Below, piece after piece: positions 17,672-27,817 of a stretch of 59,123 bases of DNA. Source of the stretch: Gemmatimonadetes bacterium bin94 (GTDB lineage: Bacteria > Gemmatimonadota > Gemmatimonadetes > Longimicrobiales > Gaopeijiaceae); the NCBI GenBank assembly GCA_002238865.1, contig MPNE01000026.1, positions 1 through 59,123 of the forward strand. Direction: 5' to 3'. The notes under the pieces are model-generated. The model ran no database searches. It had not been told where the DNA came from and saw nothing but the letters and a program-made list of their open reading frames with translations. Position 1 is the first letter of the stretch; the number at the start of each line of letters is the position of its first letter. Made by a program: the position numbers and the translations under genes.

Positions 17672-19447
17672 ATGACCCGTCCCGGCGCGAGGCGCGCGCG
17701 GATCGCCGTGACAATCGCGGCCCTCGCGGTGCTGTCCACCGCCCACCGGCCCCTCGTCGCCCAGCAAGCCCCCTGGCGCTGTCCCGATGCGGCTTCGCTG
17801 ATCGGGGAGCTGGAAGGCACCCTCGCGCACGTCCGCTACCTCGCCGACGACCTTCTCGAAGGCCGCGCGGTTGCCACCCGCGGTGAACGTTGCGCGGGCG
17901 ACTACATCGCGGCTCGGTTCCGTGCGCTGGGCCTTGAGCCCGTGGGCGACGGCGGGGGCTTTTTCCAGGCCTGGACGGTGCGGACCGGAAGCGAGGCCGG
18001 CGACGGCAACAGCTTCCGGGTGAACGGCACGGCAGCGGCCGAGTTCGCGCTCGGCGCGGATTGGACGCCGTACGGTTTCTCGGCGTCCACCGAGGTCGCC
18101 GCTCCCCTGGTGGCGGTCCCGGCGTTGACCGACGGACAGCTGGACGCGAACGCGCACGGGGCCTTGGCCGGCAAGGCGGTGGTCATCGAGGGAGCGGCCC
18201 CCCACCCCCACGCACTTCCCGCGGATGCGCACCGGGTTGCCGCGGGCGCGGCGGGCATGGGTGCGGCTGCGCTGATCGTGCTGCTGGGGGAATCCGACGA
18301 GCTACCCCGCCTCGCCGACGAGCGTCGCGCAGCCCTCGCCGTACCCGTCATCGCGGTTGGGGGCGCGGCGGCCAACGTCGTGCGCGCGGCTGCGAAGACC
18401 GGCGCCCGGTCCACGCTGACCACTGCGGTGACCCCGGTCCGCCGTGAAGCACGCAACGTGGCCGCGATCCTGCCCGGCTCCGATCCGGAGCGCGGCCAGG
18501 CCATTGTCATCGGCGCCCACTACGACCACCTGGGATTCGGCGGCGACGGTTCGCTCTCGCCCAACGCGGCCGGCGAGGTGCACAACGGCGCCGACGACAA
18601 CGCATCGGGCACGGCGGTGCTCCTCGAGGCGGCGCGCGAGCTCACCACGGGTCCGTCCCTGGCACAGGATGTTCTGTTCATCGCCTTCACGGGCGAAGAG
18701 CGGGGCCTGTGGGGATCGGCCCGCTACGTGGAATCGCCCCTCCTGCCCCTCGACGGCACCGTCGCGATGCTCAACCTGGACATGGTCGGCCGTGTCCGAA
18801 ACGACCTGCTCACCGTCTTCGGAACGGGGACCGCGGAGGAATGGACAGGGATTCTCGAGCGCGCCAACGCCCGCATCGGGTCGCCCCTGGACCTCCGCCT
18901 CAACAGCGACGGCTTCGGTGCTTCCGACCACAGTTCATTCTACGCGCGGGGCGTCCCGGTCCTCCACTTCTTCTCCAACACGCACCCCGAGTATCACCGT
19001 GTCGAGGACGACTGGGAGCTGATCGACGCCGACGGGATGTCGCGCGTGACCGAGCTTGTGACGGCTGTGGTCCGCGAGGTGGTTCCGGGGTCCGGCCTGG
19101 CCTCCCTGACGCCGGTGGAGGGCGCCGGAAACCCCCACGGAGTCGAGGGGCCCGCGGACGGCAGCACGGTACGGAGCGGGTTCAGCGTCCGGCTGGGAAC
19201 GATCCCGGACTACTCGCGCGAATCCGGCGGGATGGGGATCACCGGCGTGCGGGACGGCAGCCCCGCGTCCAGGGCGGGGATCAGGGGCGGCGACATCATC
19301 GTCAAGTTCGGCCCCCACGACGTGGAAGACGTGTACGGCTACATGTACGCGCTGGGGGAATTCGAGCCGGGAGACGAGGTCGAGATCGTGGTCCTGCGGG
19401 ACGGGGAGCGGCTCGTGTTTTCGGTGGTGCTGGCGGCGGGGGGCTGA
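17672..19447 (+). CDS. M28 family zinc aminopeptidase with C-terminal PDZ domain
   Basis: Exported aminopeptidase. Signal peptide at residues 1-32 ending near VAQ. A PA-like insert (about 125-260) interrupts the peptidase domain. Co-catalytic zinc ligands are visible: His283 in AHYDH, Asp in GADDN, Glu-Glu in TGEERG, Asp in LNLDMVG and His in NTHPEYH. Residues about 505-590 form a PDZ domain (GMGITGVRDGSPASRAGIRGGDII). At 591 aa it has the usual length for M28-PA-PDZ proteins. It is the last gene of the coupled run beginning at yggS; about 100 bp separate it from the cytochrome gene. Confidence 0.93.
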   Translation: MTRPGARRARIAVTIAALAVLSTAHRPLVAQQAPWRCPDAASLIGELEGTLAHVRYLADDLLEGRAVATRGERCAGDYIAARFRALGLEPVGDGGGFFQAWTVRTGSEAGDGNSFRVNGTAAAEFALGADWTPYGFSASTEVAAPLVAVPALTDGQLDANAHGALAGKAVVIEGAAPHPHALPADAHRVAAGAAGMGAAALIVLLGESDELPRLADERRAALAVPVIAVGGAAANVVRAAAKTGARSTLTTAVTPVRREARNVAAILPGSDPERGQAIVIGAHYDHLGFGGDGSLSPNAAGEVHNGADDNASGTAVLLEAARELTTGPSLAQDVLFIAFTGEERGLWGSARYVESPLLPLDGTVAMLNLDMVGRVRNDLLTVFGTGTAEEWTGILERANARIGSPLDLRLNSDGFGASDHSSFYARGVPVLHFFSNTHPEYHRVEDDWELIDADGMSRVTELVTAVVREVVPGSGLASLTPVEGAGNPHGVEGPADGSTVRSGFSVRLGTIPDYSRESGGMGITGVRDGSPASRAGIRGGDIIVKFGPHDVEDVYGYMYALGEFEPGDEVEIVVLRDGERLVFSVVLAAGG

Positions 19448-19549
19448 AGCGCGGGGTATTCCCGGCGCCCCGTAGGGGCCCCTTGCGAAACCGCCCGCTC
19501 TGCGGCAGTATCCATCAGTGTACACCGCAAGGAGGATGCGCTCGCAAGC

Positions 19550-22095
19550 ATGACCAGAATCGCCCCGGTACTCGCACTCGCGCTGGTCCTGGAAGTGGCC
19601 GTCGCCGCCGGGATTCAGTCGCCATCGGACTCGGACCGCTCCCTCGGGGCCGTCCACGGTTCCGTCATGCCCGGATCAGGCGACTCCGCCGACGATCTCG
19701 TGCAGCAATACTGCGTGCGCTGCCACAACGAGCGGCGGTTCCTTGGCAACCTCACTCTGGAGGAATTCGACCCGGCGAACCCGACCGCGAACGCGCCCGT
19801 CGCCGAGAAGATGATCCGCAAGCTCAGGGCGGGGATGATGCCGCCGCCGGGGGTCAGTCGTCCGCCTGAAGAGGAGGTCACCGCCTTCGTAGCCGCGATG
19901 GAGGAGACCATCGACGCGGCGGCCGCCGAGAACCCGAACCCCGGCGCCCGCACCTTCCAGCGCCTCAACCGCGCAGAATACGAGCGCGCGATCGATGACC
20001 TTCTGGGCCTCAAGATCGATGCGTCGGCCTACCTGCCGAACGAGACCGTGAGCGCGGGCTTCGACAACATCGCCGACGTGCAGAACCTGTCTCCCACCCT
20101 CCTCGAGGCCTATCTGACCGCGGCCAGCGAAGTCAGCCGCCTGGCCCTCGGCGACGCCAGCGCGACGCCCGCCGAAGCCACGTACGAGGTGTCGCGCTAC
20201 GCGGAGCAGCGCGAGCATGTGCCCGGGACTCCCTTCGGCACACGGGGCGGGATTTCGGTCATCCACAACTTCGTCGCCGACGGCGAGTACTACTTCCGGC
20301 TCGCATTTCAGCACGAGTCGACCGGCAACTTCTTTGGCCAGACGGCGCCTTTCGACGAGGAGATCGAGGTGTCGATCGACGGAGCCCGCATCGCGCTGAT
20401 CCCCCTCGACCGGTGGATGCACCGGCAGGATCCCGGCGGCGTCGAAGTTGTCACCGACCCCATTGCGGTCACCGCGGGGACGCACCGGGTGTCCGCGGCG
20501 TTCCTCAAGGTCACCGAGGGACCGGTCGAGGACCTGACATCGCCGCATGAGTGGTCGCTCGCCGACAAGAAGATCGGGTATTCGTACGGGATCACCGGGG
20601 TGCCGCACCTGCGCGATTTGACCATCGGGGGTCCCTACGACATCACGGGCGTGACACGGACCGCGGCCTGGGAGCGCGTGATGAACTGCCGGCCAGCCAC
20701 CCCGGCCGAAGAGCCGGCGTGCGCCCGCCAGATCATCGACCGGCTGGGTACGCGGGCCTTCCGCCGCCCCGTGACCGACTCTGAAGTGGATGGCCTGATG
20801 GGCCTCTTCGAGGAAGGCGCGAGGGAGGGGGGATTCGACATCGGGGTTCGGACCGCGCTGCAGGGTATCCTGGCTAGCCCGGACTTCGTCTTCCGCTTCG
20901 AGGTGCCGGCCGCGGGGTCGGCGGTCACCGGAGGACTCTCCCTCCTGAGCGACGCCGCTCTCGCGTCCCGCCTTTCGTTCTTCCTGTGGGGACGCCTGCC
21001 GGACGAGGAGCTGATCGAGGTCTCGGCCGCGGGTGCGCTTTCGGATCCCGGGACCTTCGACCGCCAGGTGGAGCGGATGTTGGCCGATCCCCGGTCCGAG
21101 GCGCTGGGCACGCGCTTTGCCTCGCAGTGGCTGCGTCTGCAGGATCTGGACAAGGTGCACCCCGACGCGCTTCGCTACCCGGACTTCTATCAGCAGCTCG
21201 CGCAGGACATGCGCCGCGAGACCGAGACCTTCTTCAACGTCCTCGTGCGGGAGGGCGGATCGCTCCAGGACTTCCTGACCGCCGACTTCTCGTACATGAA
21301 CCAGCGGCTGGCCCGGCACTACGGGATCCAGGGAGTGGCGGGAGACCACTTCCCCCCCGGCGACTACGCGAACCCCGAGCGGCGCGGCATCCTGGGACAC
21401 GGCCGCCGCCTCCCCCTCACCCCCCCCCCCCCACCCACCACTCCCGCCGCGTCGACTACGCGAACCCGGAGCGGCGCGGCATCCTGGGACACGGCAGCGT
21501 CCTCACTCTGACCTCGCACGCCAACCGCACCTCTCCCGTGCTCAGGGGCAAGTGGGTGATGGAAGTGCTGCTGGGGACCCCGCCCCCGCCCCCGCCTCCG
21601 GACGTGCCCGAACTGGACGCCATCGCCGAGGCGAGCGAGGGCCGCTTCCTCACGGTGCGCGAGCGGCTCGAACAGCACCGGGCGAACCCGTCGTGCAATT
21701 CGTGCCATCGCTTCATCGATCCCATCGGCCTGGCGCTGGAGAACTTCGACGTCACGGGGACCTGGCGGATACGGGACAGCGGAACACCCGTGGAGACGCT
21801 CGGCGAGCTGTACGACGGATCCGCCATCCACGGCCCCGACGACCTTCGCGCGGCGTTGCTTCGCCGGCCGGAGTCCCTTGTCCGCACATTCACGGAAAAC
21901 CTGATGGCCTACGCGCTGGGCCGCAGAATCGAGTACTACGACATGCCTGCGGTGCGCCGGGTGGCCAGGGCCGCTGGCCAGGAAGACTACCGTCTGTCGG
22001 CCTTCATCAAGGAGGTCACGCGCAGCGAACCCTTCCGCATGGCGAAGGCCGCCATTGTCGTGGAGGAACCGATGGGCGACGACGGCCGCAACTGA
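19550..22095 (+). CDS. DUF1592-type c-type cytochrome protein, copy 1 (frameshifted)
   Basis: Exported multidomain protein of unknown function. Domain order: signal peptide, planctomycete-type cytochrome c region with CVRCH (55-59), DUF1587 (FQRLNRAEY and onward), a beta-sandwich stretch, DUF1595, DUF1592 (SRLSFFLWGRLPDEEL), DUF1588 (NPERRGILGHG, then in the other frame SVLTLTSHANRTSPVLRG) and DUF1585 (FTENLMAYALGRRIEYYDMPAVRR). A CNSCH motif lies in DUF1588. The frame breaks at about 21405, where a 43-bp segment is repeated 92 bp downstream with C-rich filler between; deleting 92 bp would join both frames into about 817 aa, close to copy 2 (824 aa). First gene of the first DUF1592-DUF1552-ankyrin unit. 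Confidence 0.88.
21361..21495 (+). repeat. 43-bp direct repeat with C-rich 49-bp insert, frameshifting the DUF1592 gene
   Basis: Bases 21361-21403 and 21453-21495 match at 42 of 43 positions. Between them lie 49 bp that are mostly C. The offset is 92 bp (not a multiple of 3) and accounts exactly for the frame change. The intact paralogue at 25343-27817 has a single copy and no filler. Confidence 0.9.
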
Positions 22096-22109
22096 GGAGA
22101 ACGCACAGT

Positions 22110-23492
22110 ATGGAATACATCACCGGAGCGACGATCCCCCGCCGGACCTTCCTTCGCGGTCTCGGGGCGACAATCTCGCTGCCCTTCCTGGACGCCATGG
22201 TACCCGCGGGGAGGGCGTTGGGTGCCGCCGCGGACGGGCCCACAAGGCTTGTCGCCATCGAGATGGTGCACGGGGCCGCGGGCAGCAACGAGTGGGGCAG
22301 GACGCAGAACTACTGGTCGCCCGAGGGGGTGGGAAGGGACTTTGATCTGTCGCCGAGCGCCCTGAGCCCCCTGGAGCCCTATCGCAAGTACCTCACGATC
22401 ATCAGCGACACCGACATCGAGCCGGCGGAAGCCACCAAGCCGAAGGAGATCGGCGGGGACCACTTTCGATCGAGCGCCACCTTCCTCACCCAGTCGCACC
22501 CGCGGCAGACCGAGGGGTCGGACATCCACGTCGGCACGTCGCTCGACCAGATGTTTGCCCGGCGCTTCGGGCAGGACACGCCGATCCCGTCGATGCAGCT
22601 CTGCATCGAGAACGTCGACCAGTCCGGCGGCTGCGCCTATGGCTACGCCTGCGTCTACACCGACACGATCAGCTGGGCTTCACCCACGGATCCGCTGCCC
22701 ATGGTGCGTGACCCGCGCGTCGCCTTCGATCAGCTCTTCGGCGCGGGAGGGAGCCCCGAGGAGCGCGCGGCGCGGCGGCGCACAAACAAGAGCATTCTCG
22801 ACTTCATCACCGGCCGGGTGTCCCACCTCAAGCGTCAACTGGGACCCGCCGACCTTGTCCGCCTCGATCGCTACCTCGAGCATGTGCGGGAGCTGGAGCG
22901 CCGCATTCAGCGGGTCGAGGCCCAGAACACGAGCGGCGAGGGCCGTGAACTGCCCGAGGCGCCGGCCGGGGTGCCGGACGGATTCGAAGAGCACGTGAAG
23001 CTGATGTTCGACCTGCAGGCGCTGGCCTTCGCGTCGGATGTGACCCGGGTGTTTTCCTTCAAGATGGGCCGTGACTCGTCCGCGCGCGTCTTCCCCGGGA
23101 GCGGCGTCGACAAGCCCTTCCACCCCGCGTCGCACCACGGCGGCAACGAGGGCAACATCACCGACTTCGCCGCGATCAACCGCTACCATGTCGGCATGCT
23201 GCCCTACTTCCTCGAGCGTCTCGAGAGCACGATGGAAGGGGACGCGCACCTGCTTGATCGCACCATGATCATCTATGGGTCGCCGATGGGAGACCCCAAC
23301 ATCCACAATCACAAGCGCTGCCCGCTCTTCGTTGCCGGGGGCTCCAACGGCCGGATGGACGGCAATCTCCACCTGCGGGCGAACCCGGGCACGCCGATGG
23401 CGAACGTCATGCTGAGCCTGGCCCACAATCTCGGTATGGACGACATGGAGCGCTTCGGAAACAGCACGGCCGACTTCTCTCTGACGGTGTAG
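22110..23492 (+). CDS. DUF1552 domain-containing protein, copy 1
   Basis: Exported protein of unknown function found beside DUF1592 proteins in planctomycetes, acidobacteria and relatives. The N-terminus IPRRTFLRGLGATISLPFLDAM has a twin-Arg-like signal. Conserved stretches include EMVHGAAGS, HFRSSATFLTQSHP, VGTSLDQ, MGRDSS, FHPASHHGG and a final IYGSPMGDPNIHNHKRCPLFVAGG, which recalls the alkaline-phosphatase-like DUF1501 group; metal binding by these His/Asp residues is inference. 460 aa. The ATG is 14 bp after the DUF1592 stop and preceded by GAGGAG. Confidence 0.9.
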   Translation: MEYITGATIPRRTFLRGLGATISLPFLDAMVPAGRALGAAADGPTRLVAIEMVHGAAGSNEWGRTQNYWSPEGVGRDFDLSPSALSPLEPYRKYLTIISDTDIEPAEATKPKEIGGDHFRSSATFLTQSHPRQTEGSDIHVGTSLDQMFARRFGQDTPIPSMQLCIENVDQSGGCAYGYACVYTDTISWASPTDPLPMVRDPRVAFDQLFGAGGSPEERAARRRTNKSILDFITGRVSHLKRQLGPADLVRLDRYLEHVRELERRIQRVEAQNTSGEGRELPEAPAGVPDGFEEHVKLMFDLQALAFASDVTRVFSFKMGRDSSARVFPGSGVDKPFHPASHHGGNEGNITDFAAINRYHVGMLPYFLERLESTMEGDAHLLDRTMIIYGSPMGDPNIHNHKRCPLFVAGGSNGRMDGNLHLRANPGTPMANVMLSLAHNLGMDDMERFGNSTADFSLTV

Positions 23493-23496
23493 ACGG

Positions 23497-25317
23497 GTGG
23501 CGCGCATGAAAACGGCTGAACCGGCGAGGTGCAGGCCGTCGCGTACGGTTGGACGGCCTCTGTACGGCGTCGCCTGGCTGCCGATTCTCTTGCTGGCGCT
23601 GGCGCTGCCGGGCCCGCACGGGACCGATTCCCCCGTCGCCGACGCGGCCATGCAGGGGGACGCGGCGACCGTCCGCGCGCTGCTCGCCGACGGCGCCGAC
23701 GTCAACGAGGCTCAGGGAGACGGCATGACCGCACTGCACTGGGCCGCCCGCAACCGCGATGCGGCCCTGACGCAGACGCTGCGGGAAGCGGGAGCCGATG
23801 TCGCGGCGGGAACCCGGATCGGGCACTACACGCCGCTCCACCTGGCGAGCGAGGCCGGGTCGGGCGAGGTGGTCGAGGTGTTGCTCGGGGCGGGGGCGGA
23901 CCCGGTGGCGCGCGTCGTCGGAGCCGGGAATCCCACGCCGCTTCACTTCGCTGCCGCGGCGGGGAGTGCCCGCGCGGTGGACGCGCTGGTGGCCGCGGGG
24001 GCCGACGTGAACGCCACCGAGGAGGCGTGGGGGCAGACGCCCCTGGTCTTCGCCGCGTCGAAGGGGCGGACCGAGGCCGTTCGGGCCCTGCTGGCAGCCG
24101 GCGCGGATCCTTCCGTGCACACCAGGGTGGTCGACGTGGCCGCGCGTGCCGTCCTGGACCGGATCGAGCGTTCCGAGCGCAACCAGCGGATCCAGGCCGG
24201 GGAGCCGTGGGGGCCGGAGGTGGCCGCGGCCGTGCGGCGCGAGCAGGAAGAGGAGTCTCGCCAGGCGCGTGCCGAGGCCGTTTCGCGGCAGGAGTCCGAG
24301 ACCCGCATGATCGAGGAGCCCGAGCCGCTATCGTACGGTGAGCTGGTGGGCGGGCACGGCGGCCTCACCGCGCTCCTGCACGCCGCCCGTGAGGGCCACG
24401 CCGAGACGGCCCTCGCGCTGCTCGAAGCGGGCGCGGACATCAACCGGACTTCGGCCGGCGACGGCACCAGCCCCATGCTGATGGCCGTCATCAACGGCCA
24501 CTACGACCTGGCCATGCGCTTCCTGGAGCTGGGCGCCGACCCCAATCTCGTGAGCCATGCGGGCGCCACGCCCCTCTTCGCCGCCATCAACACGCACTGG
24601 GCGCCCAAGTCCCGGTACCCGCAACAGCACATCTACATGCAGCAGGACCACACCTACATGGAGGTCATGAGGAAGCTGCTCGACGCGGGTGCCGACCCCA
24701 ACCTGCGCCTGACGAGGCACCTCTGGTTCATGTCCTTCAACTTCGACCTCCTGCAGATCGACGCGAAGGGGGCGACCCCGTTCTGGCGTGCGGCCTACGC
24801 GCTCGACGTGGACGCCATGAAGTTGCTGGTTTCGTACGGCGCCGACCCGACGATCTCCACCGAGAAGGTGCCCGCGCGGCGCTTTGGGCGCGGTGGTGAC
24901 GAGCAGGTCGATCCGTCGGGACTCCCGCCCGTGCCCGTGGGCGGCGCGGCGGTGCACCCCATCCACGCGGCGTCCGGAGTCGGGTACGGCCAGGGCTTCG
25001 CGGGGAATGCGCACCGTCATGTCCCGGACGCGTGGATCCCGGCCGTACGCTACCTGGTCGAGGAGCTGGGTGCCGACGTGAACGCCCGCGACCACGACGG
25101 ATTCAGCCCCATGCATCACGCGGCCGCCCGGGGCGACAACCAACTCATCCTCTACCTGGTCGAACAGGGCGCGGATGTCACGCTTGTGAGCCGTCGCGGC
25201 CAGACGACGGTGGACATGGCGAACGGACCGGTTCAGCGCATTCAGCCCTTCCCCGAGACCGTCGCCCTGCTGGAGAGCCTGGGGGCCGTGAACAACCACA
25301 ACTGCGTGTCGTGCTGA
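23497..25317 (+). CDS. Exported ankyrin-repeat protein with CxxC tail, copy 1
   Basis: About 606 aa. A hydrophobic segment (about residues 26-42) acts as signal peptide or anchor, so the protein is exported, which is unusual for ankyrin proteins. Ankyrin repeats run from about residue 45 to 205, then a charged coiled linker (Glu/Arg/Gln-rich, about 220-275), then more repeats to the end. The C-terminus reads NNHNCVSC, a CxxC pair also kept in copy 2. GTG 23497 is the first start; ATG 23506 is equally likely. It starts 4 bp after the DUF1552 stop, so the three genes form one unit. Function unknown; the repeats suggest binding of a partner such as the neighbouring proteins. Confidence 0.87.
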   Translation: MARMKTAEPARCRPSRTVGRPLYGVAWLPILLLALALPGPHGTDSPVADAAMQGDAATVRALLADGADVNEAQGDGMTALHWAARNRDAALTQTLREAGADVAAGTRIGHYTPLHLASEAGSGEVVEVLLGAGADPVARVVGAGNPTPLHFAAAAGSARAVDALVAAGADVNATEEAWGQTPLVFAASKGRTEAVRALLAAGADPSVHTRVVDVAARAVLDRIERSERNQRIQAGEPWGPEVAAAVRREQEEESRQARAEAVSRQESETRMIEEPEPLSYGELVGGHGGLTALLHAAREGHAETALALLEAGADINRTSAGDGTSPMLMAVINGHYDLAMRFLELGADPNLVSHAGATPLFAAINTHWAPKSRYPQQHIYMQQDHTYMEVMRKLLDAGADPNLRLTRHLWFMSFNFDLLQIDAKGATPFWRAAYALDVDAMKLLVSYGADPTISTEKVPARRFGRGGDEQVDPSGLPPVPVGGAAVHPIHAASGVGYGQGFAGNAHRHVPDAWIPAVRYLVEELGADVNARDHDGFSPMHHAAARGDNQLILYLVEQGADVTLVSRRGQTTVDMANGPVQRIQPFPETVALLESLGAVNNHNCVSC

Positions 25318-25342
25318 TGGCACGCGCGACGTTGACGGGGCC

Positions 25343-27817
25343 ATGTTGAAACTCGCGGCCCCTCTCCTGGCCTCCGGCGCGGTGGTGGCCGGCCTGGGAG
25401 TGGCGGCTGCCACGGGCCCCGTGCCCGGCGCGGATCATCCGGGCCGGTACGACCTGGCGGCGTCGACCACCGACAACGAGATCATCGCGGAGTACTGTGT
25501 CCGCTGCCACAACGACCGCCGCCTCCTGGGCAACATGTCGCTGGAGCGGTTCGACGCGGCCGACGCGCCAGCCAACGCCGAGCAGGCCGAGCGCATGATC
25601 CGCAAGCTGCGCGCGGGGCTGATGCCGCCCGCCGGCAACCGCCGGCCGGGCGAAGAGACGCTCATCGGGCTCGCGGTTTCGCTCGAGGAGCAGCTGGACG
25701 CGGCCGCCGCGGCGAACCCCAATCCGGGCCGCCGCACCTTCCAGCGGCTGAACCGGGCCGAGTACCAGGCATCCATCCGCGATCTGCTGGACCTCGAGAT
25801 CGACGCGGGCGTCTACCTGCCCCTCGACACCAGGAGCGCCAACTTCGACAACATCGCCGACGCGCAGCTCCTCTCGGCCACGCTCACCGACGGGTACCTG
25901 CGGGCGGCGGCCGAGATCAGCCGGCTCGCCATCGGCGACCCTCACGTCACGCCCAGCGAGTCCACCTACCGGGTGTCGCGCTGGGACTCGCAGAGCGAAC
26001 GCGTCGAAGGCGCGCCCTACGGCACCCGGGGCGGCGTGTCGGTCCTGCACAACTTTCCCGCCGACGGCGACTATGCGTTCCGGGTCTCCTTCCACCACGA
26101 GACGACGGGCGCCCTGGTCGGGAACGGCCGCAATGCGCTCCACACCCGGGACGGAGAACCCGAGCTGGTGGAGATCTCGGTCGACGGGGAGCGGGTGGCG
26201 CTGCTCGAAGTCAACCGCTGGATGCACACGTCCGATCCCGACGGGGTGAACATCCGCTCCGAGCGCGTGTTCGTGCGCGCCGGGCCGCGCCGGGTCTCGG
26301 CGGCATTCATCCGCCGCTCCGAGGGGCCGCTGCAGGACCTCATCTCGCCGCACGACTGGTCGCTCGCCAGCACCAGCATCGCGGGATCGTACGGCTTCAC
26401 CGTTTTGCCCCACCTGAGGGATCTGGCGGTGGGAGGCCCTTACGACGCCTCCGGCGTGTCCGAGACGCCAAGCCGCGCGCGCATCTTCTCGTGCCGTCCG
26501 GACGATGGAGGATCGGACGCCGACGCTCGCCGCTGTGCCCGCGACATCATAGAGCGCATCGGCACGCAGGCGTACCGCCGTCCGCTCACCGACGACAATA
26601 TGATCGGCCTCATGGGCCTCTACGAAGCGGGTGCCGCGGATGAGGGATTCGAGGGCGGCGTGCGCATGGCCCTGGAGGGGATCCTGGCCAGTCCGCACTT
26701 CGTCTTCCGCTTCGAGGAGCCGTCGGGGAGCGGGGAAGGGGACGGCGCCTACCGGCTCGCCGACACGGACCTGGCCGCGCGGCTGTCCTTCTTCCTGTGG
26801 GGGACGTTGCCGGACGATGAGCTTTCGGAAGCGGCGCGCGAAGGGCGCCTGTCGGAGCCGGGCGGTATCGAGGCGCAGGTGTATCGGATGCTCCGGGACG
26901 AACGCGCCACCGCCCTCTCGACGCGGTTCGCCGCGCAGTGGCTGCGGATCCAGGACCTGGACAAGATCCAGCCGGACGTGCGCGTCGCACCCGACTTCGA
27001 CGAGCCCCTCAAGCGGGCCATGGTGGAGGAGACCGAGGCCTTCTTCGACAACCTGATCCGCGAAGACCGATCAGTCATGGAGCTTTTCACCTCCGACTAC
27101 ACCTTCGTCAACGAGCGCCTCGCCCGGCACTACGGGATTCCCGGGGTTGCGGGCGACCACTTCAGGCGGGTGAGCTACGTGAACCCCGAGCGGCGCGGTC
27201 TTCTGGGCCACGGGAGCATCCTCACCCTGACGTCCCACGCGGGGAGAACCTCACCCGTACTCAGGGGCAAATGGGTGATGGAGGTCATGCTCGGTACGCC
27301 GCCGCCGCCGCCCCCCCCCGACGTGCCGGAACTGGACGAGGAGGCGGTGGAAGACGGCCGCTTCCTCACGGTTCGCGAGCAGCTGGAAATGCACCGTGCG
27401 AGCCCCGCCTGCAATTCCTGCCACCGCATGATCGATCCCATCGGTCTCGCGCTGGAGAATTTCGACGTTTCGGGCGCGTGGCGGATCAAGGACCAGGGGA
27501 TGCCCATCGACGCGGCCAGCGACTTCTACGACGGGACCCCCATTTCGACCCCGTCGGAGTTGCGCGGCGCGCTCCTGAAGCGGCCCGAACCGCTGGTGCG
27601 CACCTTCACCGAAAACCTGATGGCATATGCGCTGGGGCGAAGACTGGAGTACTATGACATGCCGGCCGTGAGGCGCATCGCGCGCGACGCCCGGGCGCAG
27701 GACTACCGCTTGTCGGCGTTCGTTCTGGGCGTGGCGCGCAGCGACGCCTTCCGGATGCGGGCCGGTGCCCGCACGGTCGTGGACGAGGCGCAGGACCGAC
27801 ACGGAGGAGGCCAGTGA
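25343..27817 (+). CDS. DUF1592-type c-type cytochrome protein, copy 2 (intact)
   Basis: Intact paralogue of the 19.5-kb gene, 824 aa: short signal segment, CVRCH at 52-56, DUF1587 (FQRLNRAEYQASIRDLLDL), DUF1595, DUF1592 (RLSFFLWGTLPDDEL), DUF1588 (NPERRGLLGHGSILTLTSHAGRTSPV, then a Pro run and CNSCH) and DUF1585 (TENLMAYALGRRLEYYDMPAVRR). One heme per CxxCH is expected from family knowledge. It starts 25 bp after the first ankyrin gene and overlaps the second DUF1552 gene at its stop (GTGA). Confidence 0.92.
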   Translation: MLKLAAPLLASGAVVAGLGVAAATGPVPGADHPGRYDLAASTTDNEIIAEYCVRCHNDRRLLGNMSLERFDAADAPANAEQAERMIRKLRAGLMPPAGNRRPGEETLIGLAVSLEEQLDAAAAANPNPGRRTFQRLNRAEYQASIRDLLDLEIDAGVYLPLDTRSANFDNIADAQLLSATLTDGYLRAAAEISRLAIGDPHVTPSESTYRVSRWDSQSERVEGAPYGTRGGVSVLHNFPADGDYAFRVSFHHETTGALVGNGRNALHTRDGEPELVEISVDGERVALLEVNRWMHTSDPDGVNIRSERVFVRAGPRRVSAAFIRRSEGPLQDLISPHDWSLASTSIAGSYGFTVLPHLRDLAVGGPYDASGVSETPSRARIFSCRPDDGGSDADARRCARDIIERIGTQAYRRPLTDDNMIGLMGLYEAGAADEGFEGGVRMALEGILASPHFVFRFEEPSGSGEGDGAYRLADTDLAARLSFFLWGTLPDDELSEAAREGRLSEPGGIEAQVYRMLRDERATALSTRFAAQWLRIQDLDKIQPDVRVAPDFDEPLKRAMVEETEAFFDNLIREDRSVMELFTSDYTFVNERLARHYGIPGVAGDHFRRVSYVNPERRGLLGHGSILTLTSHAGRTSPVLRGKWVMEVMLGTPPPPPPPDVPELDEEAVEDGRFLTVREQLEMHRASPACNSCHRMIDPIGLALENFDVSGAWRIKDQGMPIDAASDFYDGTPISTPSELRGALLKRPEPLVRTFTENLMAYALGRRLEYYDMPAVRRIARDARAQDYRLSAFVLGVARSDAFRMRAGARTVVDEAQDRHGGGQ

